From Actinomycetes bacterium (GTDB lineage: Bacteria > Actinomycetota > Actinomycetes > Propionibacteriales > Nocardioidaceae), in assembly GCA_023417775.1 (NCBI GenBank), contig JAEZEJ010000087.1, positions 1 through 18,750 of the forward strand: a DNA stretch of 18,750 nt, read 5' to 3'. The position numbers and the translations under genes were made by a program. The notes under the pieces were generated by a model. That model had not been told where the DNA came from. It did no database searches and saw only the letters and a program-made list of their open reading frames with translations. Positions 14,211 to 18,750 of this stretch are shown in pieces. Position 1 is the stretch's first letter, and each line of letters begins with the position of its first letter.

Positions 14211-15152
14211 TCAGTCGACGTCGAAGACGACGCCGGTGGCGCTCTGCGAGGCGGACCAGAGGGCGGTGGCGAGTCGCGGATCGCGGGACAGCGGGGTCGA
14301 CCCCACCGTGCGCGGATGCCGCCCGCACAGCTGCTGGAAACCGTCGGGACCGATGTAGTCGCCGCCGTGCAGCGTCGGATCGGTGGCGGCGCGCAGCAGC
14401 GGCAGCGCGCCGTGAGCCGCCGGCTGTCCGATGATCCCGGTGATCTGGTGGATCGCGATCCCCGGCAGCGATGTGCCGCGGAGATTGAGCCCGGACTTGG
14501 TCAGATTCGTCGATGCATATCCCGGATGCGCCGCGACGCTGACCACCGGGAGGCCGGCGGCCTCGGCGCGGCGTGCGAGCTCGCGGGCGAACAGCAGATT
14601 GGCGAGCTTGGACTCGGCATAGGCGTTCCACCGGCGATACCGGCGGGGAGAGCCCTCGGGGGTGAGCGTCCGCAGGTCGATGCCGCGGGCGCTGGCATGT
14701 GCGAGCGACGAGACGGTGACGATCCGCGAGCCACCCCGCAACGACGGCCACAGGCCGGCGGTCCACGCGAAATGACCGAGGTGATTGGTCCCCATCTGCA
14801 ACTCGAAACCGTCATCGGTCCGGGCGAACGGCGGGATCATCACTCCGGCGTTGTTGACCAGGATGTCGATGCGCTGCTCGCGTGCCGCCAGCTCGGCGGC
14901 GGCGGACCTGGTCTGGTCGAGACGGGCCAGGTCGAGTTCGACGACCTCGATCTCGGTACCCGGTGCCTCCTCCCGCAGGCCACGCACGGTCTCATCGGCC
15001 TTGCCGGTGTCGCGGGCCGTCACGATGAGGCGCGCGCCGCGGCGCGCGAGTCCGAGCGCCGTGGTGGCTCCGAGCCCTCCGGTGACGCCCGTGATGACGG
15101 CGGTCCGACCCGAGAGATCGCCGATATCGGTCGTGCTCCACTGCTCGCTCAT
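14211..15152 (-). CDS. Short-chain dehydrogenase/reductase (SDR), retinol-dehydrogenase-like
   Basis: 313-residue classical-type SDR oxidoreductase. The Rossmann nucleotide site TGVTGGLG is at 21-28, with Arg41 and Arg48 after strand 2 (GARLIVTARD) favouring NADP(H). NNAGV is at 100-104, the active-site serine at 148-149 (VTVSSLAHA), and the catalytic YxxxK is Tyr178-Lys182 (YAESK). The longer C-terminus with AAHPGYASTNL and YIGPDGFQQLCG is typical of the retinol-dehydrogenase/WWOX-like branch, which in bacteria has mostly unknown substrates. The ATG at 15152 overlaps the stop of a 14-codon mini-ORF (ATGA), so its translation may be coupled to that leader. It lies downstream of the maleylpyruvate-isomerase-family gene on the same strand, 62 bases away, but with a promoter of its own. 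Confidence 0.9.
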   Translation of the reverse strand: MSEQWSTTDIGDLSGRTAVITGVTGGLGATTALGLARRGARLIVTARDTGKADETVRGLREEAPGTEIEVVELDLARLDQTRSAAAELAAREQRIDILVNNAGVMIPPFARTDDGFELQMGTNHLGHFAWTAGLWPSLRGGSRIVTVSSLAHASARGIDLRTLTPEGSPRRYRRWNAYAESKLANLLFARELARRAEAAGLPVVSVAAHPGYASTNLTKSGLNLRGTSLPGIAIHQITGIIGQPAAHGALPLLRAATDPTLHGGDYIGPDGFQQLCGRHPRTVGSTPLSRDPRLATALWSASQSATGVVFDVD

Positions 15153-15193
15153 GCCGCCACCGCCCTCATGGATCGCTCGCTTCGCTCGCTCAT
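15149..15193 (-). CDS. Candidate 14-aa leader mini-ORF (SERSER repeat) before the SDR gene
   Basis: A 14-codon frame reads MSERSERSMRAVAA. Its TGA overlaps the SDR start (ATGA at 15149-15152), and its ATG sits 7 bases after a TAGTCT -10 box, as expected for a leaderless message. It shares its first six to seven codons with the mprA-mprB bridging mini-ORF at 3013-3066. Translation is unproven. If real it would act by coupling, not as a functional peptide. Confidence 0.4.
   Translation of the reverse strand: MSERSERSMRAVAA
15173..15192 (-). repeat. SERSER-type dispersed repeat, copy 2
   Basis: On the minus strand this reads TGAGCGAGCGAAGCGAGCGA, differing from the copy at 3046-3065 at one position. 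As there, it follows a gene on the same strand and is followed by a gene beginning with the codons for MSE. The repeat therefore may provide start or stop triplets at gene junctions. Confidence 0.7.
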
Positions 15194-15200
15194 GGGTCCG

Positions 15201-15206
15201 AGACTA
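15201..15206 (-). promoter_or_regulatory. -10 box for the mini-ORF/SDR transcript
   Basis: On the minus strand TAGTCT fits TANNNT and ends 8 bases before the ATG at 15193, so the expected start of transcription is within one base of that ATG. It lies between the stop of the upstream gene (15215) and the mini-ORF, giving the dehydrogenase a promoter of its own. Confidence 0.45.
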
Positions 15207-15214
15207 CGCGCGGT

Positions 15215-15997
15215 TCACGGTGTGACCGCGAGTCCGGTGAGGACCCGGTGGGCGAGCTCGGTGTCCCCGTCGACCTCGACCGGGACCTGTCCGGGCTTGC
15301 GCCGGCCTCCGCCGAGGACGATGAAGGCCTCGGTCGACATGGTCAGGGTGGTGGCCGCGGTCGCGTCATCGTCGATGGATGCCCGACCGTCCTCGTTGAC
15401 GACCACGGTGGTGGCGAAGGGCAGCGATCCGGTCACGACGACCGCGACCGGATGACCGGCGGGTGCCTGGGCGCGCTTGCCGATGACGAAGGGCAGCGCC
15501 GCGCGGAAGCTCTGGACGGTGACCTGGGCGCCGGGGGAATCGAGATTGCCGGCACGGTTGAGCGCCCGCCGCAGATCCTGTTCGTGCATCCAGGCGTCGA
15601 TCACGCGGTTGCGCAGCAGCGTCTCCCATGTCCACGGCGCCCCCGCGGGCGTGCTGGGCGCGGGAGAGCCGGCATCCTCGGGCAGCACGGTCAGCTGATG
15701 GGAGCGCCGGTCCACGACCTCGCGTAGACGTGCCAGCAGATCGGGAAGCTCCACCTCATGCAGGGCGTCGACCCCGGCCTGGGTGTAGTCCTGGGGCACG
15801 GTCGCGGGCCCGCCGGTATCGGCCGTCTCGGTGCCGTCGGCTAGGACATCCTCGAGGTGGACGAGGTGGGCCACGATGTCGCGGACGGACCATCCGGGGA
15901 GGTCGGTGACTCGATCCGCGTCCTCGGGGAGGAGTTCGAGATCGAGGATCGCGCCCATCGAGTGGCGCCACGCGTCGACATAGGTCCGCAGGCTCAT
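15215..15997 (-). CDS. Maleylpyruvate isomerase/DinB-family, mycothiol-dependent-type protein
   Basis: 260-residue protein of the mycothiol-dependent maleylpyruvate isomerase family, a metal-binding four-helix-bundle fold related to DinB, with a C-terminal SCP2-like domain (about 165-258). The N-terminal LPGWSVRDIVAHLVHLEDVL segment (33-52, His44) and the DAWMHEQDLRRAL segment (134-146, His138 and Asp141) supply the usual metal ligands. Family members use mycothiol, the actinobacterial thiol, in isomerisation or detoxification, but most are uncharacterised, so the reaction here is unknown. The ATG at 15997 has a TAGGTT -10 box 7 bases upstream, indicating a leaderless message separate from the membrane-protein gene before it. 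Confidence 0.88.
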   Translation of the reverse strand: MSLRTYVDAWRHSMGAILDLELLPEDADRVTDLPGWSVRDIVAHLVHLEDVLADGTETADTGGPATVPQDYTQAGVDALHEVELPDLLARLREVVDRRSHQLTVLPEDAGSPAPSTPAGAPWTWETLLRNRVIDAWMHEQDLRRALNRAGNLDSPGAQVTVQSFRAALPFVIGKRAQAPAGHPVAVVVTGSLPFATTVVVNEDGRASIDDDATAATTLTMSTEAFIVLGGGRRKPGQVPVEVDGDTELAHRVLTGLAVTP

Positions 15998-16003
15998 GTC
16001 TTC

Positions 16004-16009
16004 AACCTA
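16004..16009 (-). promoter_or_regulatory. Leaderless-type -10 box for the maleylpyruvate-isomerase-family gene
   Basis: On the minus strand TAGGTT fits TANNNT. Six bases separate it from the ATG, so transcription is predicted to begin on the A of the start codon at 15997. No ribosome binding site is present between them. Confidence 0.5.
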
Positions 16010-16061
16010 GGGCATCGCGATTCGGTCGCGGCCGTGAGCGCGCTCTCGAACGGGGAGGCGG

Positions 16062-16092
16062 GGAGGCGATGCGGGGTCAGGAGGCGATGCGG
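16062..16092. repeat. 13-bp direct repeat at the end of the membrane-protein gene
   Basis: GGAGGCGATGCGG occurs at 16062-16074 and again at 16080-16092, an 18-base period. The second copy encodes the last residues (RRIAS) and the first lies just past the stop. It looks like a small tandem duplication across the 3' end; loss of the stop would give the same residues again. Confidence 0.6.
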
Positions 16093-16574
16093 CGGCGCCA
16101 GGTGACGACACCGGCGACGGCGAGTCCCGCGGCGAGCGAGCCCCAGGCGATCAGCGAGCCGCTGAGATCGCGTCCGTCGAGATCGTTGACCAGTGCGTAG
16201 CCGTAGCTCGCGCTGTCGGACAGCTCGTCGCCGGGCGTGCACTCGACGGTCATGTCGGCCCGGCCGTCCTCCATCAGGGCGATCAGGTGCCAGCGCGTGC
16301 CATCGGTGGTGACGGTGACGTCGACGATCGCATCGCTGGGGATCGGCGTGCGCTCCTCCGCGGGCCCCACGGCCTCGCAGCTGATATCGCGGCCGGGCTG
16401 GGGGAGATCGGTGAGCACGGCGACATCGTGGCCCTCGGCGTCGAAGGGCTGACCGGACGGGATGACGGTGCTGTCGCGCAGTTCATCCCAGGTGCCGGCG
16501 GTGAAGGCCACCGCGACGATCCAGCCCACGGCCGCGATCGCGGCTGCCGCGGCGTACCACCAACGAGACGTCAC
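16077..16574 (-). CDS. Unrecognised two-helix membrane protein
   Basis: 165 residues; I do not recognise a family. A first membrane helix spans about 5-28 (WWYAAAAAIAAVGWIVAVAF) with a short basic N-terminus. A polar domain of about 110 residues follows, then a second helix at about 139-159 and a basic RRR C-terminus. The topology suggests both ends inside and the central domain outside. That domain has the protein's only two cysteines, Cys66 (DISCEA) and Cys112 (VECTPG), which could form a disulphide. The start is the GTG at 16574, with AAGGTGG a few bases before it; an in-frame ATG at 16592 lies at the edge of a hairpin and has no ribosome site. It lies downstream of the acyl-CoA dehydrogenase gene on the same strand, separated by the large hairpin 16592-16665. 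Confidence 0.72.
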   Translation of the reverse strand: MTSRWWYAAAAAIAAVGWIVAVAFTAGTWDELRDSTVIPSGQPFDAEGHDVAVLTDLPQPGRDISCEAVGPAEERTPIPSDAIVDVTVTTDGTRWHLIALMEDGRADMTVECTPGDELSDSASYGYALVNDLDGRDLSGSLIAWGSLAAGLAVAGVVTWRRRIAS

Positions 16575-16591
16575 TGCGCCACCTTGCCACA

Positions 16592-16665
16592 TGGACCGAG
16601 ATTTGCTGCCGTTTGGTCAACCGGGGTGGTCGGAGGTTGACCAAACGGGAGCAAATCTCGGTCCA
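16592..16665. repeat. Long near-perfect inverted repeat (31-bp arms)
   Basis: Arms 16592-16622 and 16635-16665 pair at 30 of 31 positions around a 12-base loop. The left arm begins TGGACCGAGATTTGCTGCCG; the only mismatch is the G/C position in that final GCTGCCG. It lies 15 bases after the acyl-CoA dehydrogenase stop and 17 bases before the next gene's start. There is no T-run on either side, so it is not a standard intrinsic terminator, and such a long AT-containing palindrome is more like a mobile or REP-type element. It could still end or stabilise the upstream message. Confidence 0.75.
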
Positions 16666-16680
16666 GGGTGCGTCAGCTGG

Positions 16681-18540
16681 TCAGAAGACGGACTCGTCGA
16701 GATCCATGATCGACAGGTCGACCGACTCGGCGAGCTGACGCTCCGAGGCCAGCTTCGGCAGCACGCTCTTGGCGAACCAGGACGCGGCGGCCACCTTGCC
16801 CTCGTAGAAGGAGACATCCGCGCCCGAGGCTCCGGCATCGAGCTTCGCCAGTGCCACCTCGGCGCCGCGCAGCAGCAGCCAGGAGACGACGAGGTCGCCG
16901 AGCACGTAGACCAGGCGCGTGGTGTTGAGCGCAACCTTGTAGACATTGCGGGCGTCGCCGGTCTCCTCGGCCGGGTTGGCCGCCATCAGGTCGTTGAACA
17001 TCGCCCCGACGATCGCCTGGGTGTCCGCGAGGCCCTGTGCCAGCAGCCCCCGCTCGACCTTGAGCCGGCCGTTGCCCGCCTCGCTGTCGATGAAGGACTG
17101 GATCTCGTTGTTGAGGAAGGTCAGCGCCTGGCCGTTGTCCTTGACGATCTTGCGGAAGAACAGGTCCTGGCCCTGGATCGCCGTGGTGCCCTCGTAGAGC
17201 GTGTCGATCTTGGCATCGCGGACGTACTGCTCGATCGGGTAGTCCTGCAGGAAGCCCGACCCGCCGAAGGTCTGCAGTGCCTCGGTGCCGAGCAGCACCC
17301 ACGAGCGCTCCGAGCCGTAGCCCTTGACGATCGGCAGCAGGAAATCGTTGATCGACTCCGCGAGGGCGGCGTCCTCGCCCGCGGCCTTCTTGACCGCGAT
17401 CTCGTCCTGCCAGGTGCCGGTGTAGATCATCAGCGATCGCAGGCCTTCGGCGAAGGACTTCTGCGTCATCAGCGACCGCCGGACATCCGGATGATGCGTG
17501 ATCGTCACGCGCGGTGCCGTCTTGGCCGGGTCGAGCAGGTCGGCACCCTGTACGCGCTCCTTGGCGTACTCGAGGGCGTTGAGGTAGCCGGTCGAGAGCG
17601 TGGCGATCGCCTTCGAGCCGACCATCATGCGGGCGTTCTCGATGACGCGGAACATCTGGTCGATGCCGTTGTGGACCTCGCCGAGCAGCCATCCGATGGC
17701 CGGCTCACCGTCGCCGAAGGTGACCTCGCAGGTGGTCGAGACCTTGATGCCCATCTTCTTCTCGACATTGGTCACATAGGCGCCGTTGCGCTCGCCGGTG
17801 AGCTCGCCGGTCTCGAGGTCGAAGTGCAGCTTGGGCACGAGGAAGAGGCTCAGCCCCTTGGTGCCGGGGCCGCCGACGCCCTCGACGCCCTGGGGGCGGG
17901 CGAGGACGAGGTGCATGATGTTCTCGCTCATGTCGTGCTCGGCGGAGGTGATGAAGCGCTTGACGCCCTCGATGCGCCACGTGCCGTCCTCATTGGGGAA
18001 GGCGCGGGTGCGTCCGGCGCCGACATCCGAGCCCGCATCGGGCTCGGTCAGCACCATCGTGGTGCCCCAGCGGCGCTCGATGATGTGCTCGGCGATCAGC
18101 TTGTCGCGCTCGGTGCCGTTCTCCCACACGATGCGCGCGAAGGCCGGCCCGGCGCCGTACATCCAGATGGGGGGATTCGAGCCGAGGATGAACTCGCCGA
18201 GGGACCAGATGAGCGAGGAGGGGGCGGGCTGTCCGCCGAGCTCCTCGGGCAGCTGGAGGCGCCACCACTCGGAGTCCATCCAGGCCTGGTAGCTCTTGGC
18301 GAACTCCGGGTTCATGGTGACGGTCTTGGCGTCGGGGTCGTAGACCGGCGGATGGCGGTCGGCTTCGGCGAACGAGGCGGCCAGATCCTCACGGGCGAGG
18401 CGCTCGACCTCCGCGAGGATGCTCTTGGCCGTGTCGGTGTCGACCTCGGCGAAGGGTCCGGTGCCCAGCACCGAGCTCCGGTCGAACAGCTCGAAGAGGT
18501 TGAACTCGACGTCGCGGAGGTTGCTCTTGTAGTGGCTCAT
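16681..18540 (-). CDS. fadE5: FadE5-type acyl-CoA dehydrogenase
   Basis: 619-residue flavin acyl-CoA dehydrogenase, catalysing the first oxidation step of fatty acyl-CoA beta-oxidation. It is longer than standard ~390-residue members, as in the FadE5 group. The N-terminus MSHYKSNLRDVEFNLFE is the FadE5 hallmark. The middle domain has TEPDAGSDVGAGRTR (165-179) contacting substrate and FAD; TFGGSGFLQDYPIEQYVRDAKID (424-446) contacts FAD; and the predicted catalytic base is Glu450 in LYEGTTAIQGQ. The extra C-terminal helical domain (about 480-619) is that of long-chain/bulky-substrate members. The ATG at 18540 follows an AAAGGA ribosome site. A clear promoter with repeated operator-like boxes lies upstream. 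Broad-range fatty acyl-CoA is the substrate expected from the family. Confidence 0.94.
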   Translation of the reverse strand: MSHYKSNLRDVEFNLFELFDRSSVLGTGPFAEVDTDTAKSILAEVERLAREDLAASFAEADRHPPVYDPDAKTVTMNPEFAKSYQAWMDSEWWRLQLPEELGGQPAPSSLIWSLGEFILGSNPPIWMYGAGPAFARIVWENGTERDKLIAEHIIERRWGTTMVLTEPDAGSDVGAGRTRAFPNEDGTWRIEGVKRFITSAEHDMSENIMHLVLARPQGVEGVGGPGTKGLSLFLVPKLHFDLETGELTGERNGAYVTNVEKKMGIKVSTTCEVTFGDGEPAIGWLLGEVHNGIDQMFRVIENARMMVGSKAIATLSTGYLNALEYAKERVQGADLLDPAKTAPRVTITHHPDVRRSLMTQKSFAEGLRSLMIYTGTWQDEIAVKKAAGEDAALAESINDFLLPIVKGYGSERSWVLLGTEALQTFGGSGFLQDYPIEQYVRDAKIDTLYEGTTAIQGQDLFFRKIVKDNGQALTFLNNEIQSFIDSEAGNGRLKVERGLLAQGLADTQAIVGAMFNDLMAANPAEETGDARNVYKVALNTTRLVYVLGDLVVSWLLLRGAEVALAKLDAGASGADVSFYEGKVAAASWFAKSVLPKLASERQLAESVDLSIMDLDESVF

Positions 18541-18593
18541 GCCAGCGTCCTTTGCACGAGATGGGGGTGGTCCGGCGGATTCGGTACTACTGC

Positions 18594-18624
18594 CGGGTAA
18601 CTTAAGTATCTCGCGGGTAACTTA
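18594..18624. promoter_or_regulatory. Repeated operator-like boxes upstream of fadE5
   Basis: CGGGTAACTTA occurs twice, at 18594-18604 and 18614-18624, exactly 20 bases (about two helical turns) apart. The distal copy extends to the odd-length palindrome GGTAACTTACC. The region between also forms an imperfect palindrome (TAAGT...ACTTA, centre CGCG). The boxes overlap the -10 and spacer of the predicted promoter, as a repressor site would. TetR-family control by acyl-CoA is a reasonable guess; the regulator is not in the window. Confidence 0.5.
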
Positions 18625-18633
18625 CCGGATCAA
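18605..18633 (-). promoter_or_regulatory. Sigma-A-type promoter of fadE5
   Basis: On the minus strand TTGATC (18628-18633) and GATACT (18605-18610) are 17 bases apart, each a 4 of 6 match to the consensus. The predicted start near 18598 gives a leader of about 58 bases with a normal ribosome site. It is one of the few promoters here with a visible -35. Confidence 0.5.
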
Positions 18634-18664
18634 GGGCGGGGTGCGGATCAGTTCACCGAAAAGA

Positions 18665-18701
18665 GAAGGCCCCACCTCCGCGGGGGGGAGCTGGGGCCTT
18701 C
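18665..18701 (-). terminator. Intrinsic terminator of a minus-strand gene beyond the right edge
   Basis: A perfect 10-bp stem, GAAGGCCCCA and TGGGGCCTTC, encloses a 17-base GC-rich loop that can pair further. On the minus strand it is followed by TCTTTTC, a usable T-run; on the plus strand there is none. It would therefore stop leftward transcription arriving from outside the window and insulate the fadE5 promoter. Confidence 0.65.
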
Positions 18702-18732
18702 GGGTTGGCCGCGGGGGGTGACTGCCAACCCG
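18701..18732. repeat. Second hairpin next to the right-edge terminator
   Basis: A perfect 9-bp stem, CGGGTTGGC and GCCAACCCG, with a 14-base loop abuts the terminator hairpin. On the minus strand it comes first. It might be part of a two-hairpin terminator or the 3' end of a structured RNA; no coding sequence is assignable in the last 200 bases. Confidence 0.5.
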
Positions 18733-18750
18733 CGGGCCCGCGACGGGAGC

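Noticed and set aside
12961..14766. A 601-codon open frame on the minus strand spanning the MFS gene and part of the SDR gene
   Set aside because: It crosses two well-supported genes, is rich in Arg/His/Asp/Pro as shadow frames are, and shows no family features.
15211..15227. TTCACGGTGTGA as a third CRP/GlxR site
   Set aside because: The half-sites are in the outward orientation and adjacent, not TGTGA-N6-TCACA.
16462..18600. A 712-codon open frame on the plus strand across the acyl-CoA dehydrogenase gene
   Set aside because: It is antisense to fadE5, which has full family motifs. Long antisense frames are expected where third positions are almost all G or C. The product is low-complexity (Asp/Gly/Val/Leu rich) and has no recognisable domain.

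Overview
The window is GC-rich, densely packed chromosomal DNA from an actinomycete (Actinomycetota). The evidence is the high G+C at third codon positions, GTG starts, a mycothiol-dependent-type enzyme, a FadE5-type acyl-CoA dehydrogenase, an mprA-mprB-pepD cluster as in Mycobacterium, and several promoters whose -10 box lies about 7 bp before the start codon, typical of leaderless actinobacterial mRNAs. Genus cannot be assigned from sequence alone. I see no tRNA, rRNA, CRISPR array, transposase, integrase or prophage module.

Layout. (1) 44-3758, minus strand: response regulator MprA, histidine kinase MprB and membrane-anchored HtrA/PepD protease, an envelope-stress signalling cluster. A 17-codon mini-ORF built on a SERSER repeat bridges mprA and mprB. 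(2) 3844-5821, minus strand: a fructosamine-kinase-family kinase, a ~194 bp imperfect palindrome, a low-molecular-weight tyrosine phosphatase, and a small four-helix holin-family membrane protein that probably shares a transcript with the phosphatase. (3) 5950-8638: a DMT/EamA exporter (minus), a HisC2/Pat-type aminotransferase (plus), and a RibD/DHFR-fold reductase (minus) whose stop codon shares a CTAG with the aminotransferase. (4) 8885-12227, plus strand: a tight three-gene operon for E1-alpha, E1-beta and E2 of a branched-chain-type 2-oxoacid dehydrogenase complex, without E3. A perfect CRP/GlxR-type palindrome lies upstream. (5) 12256-14172: divergent GNAT acetyltransferase and MFS transporter genes with a second CRP/GlxR-like site between them. 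(6) 14211-16574, minus strand: a short-chain dehydrogenase with a second SERSER mini-ORF in front of it, a maleylpyruvate-isomerase/DinB-family protein, and an unrecognised two-helix membrane protein. (7) 16681-18540, minus strand: a FadE5-type acyl-CoA dehydrogenase with a well-formed promoter and repeated operator-like boxes. The right edge holds two hairpins, one a good terminator for a gene beyond the window.

As a whole this is mostly core metabolism (branched-chain/2-oxoacid oxidation, fatty acyl-CoA oxidation, protein-damage repair or detoxification) plus envelope stress control. No clearly new multi-gene system is visible. The unusual content is between the genes: SERSER mini-ORFs whose start and/or stop codons overlap their neighbours, two large palindromic elements, a GGGAGGTRCCCCCAC repeat, a group of leaderless-type promoters with very regular spacing, and two CRP/GlxR-type sites.
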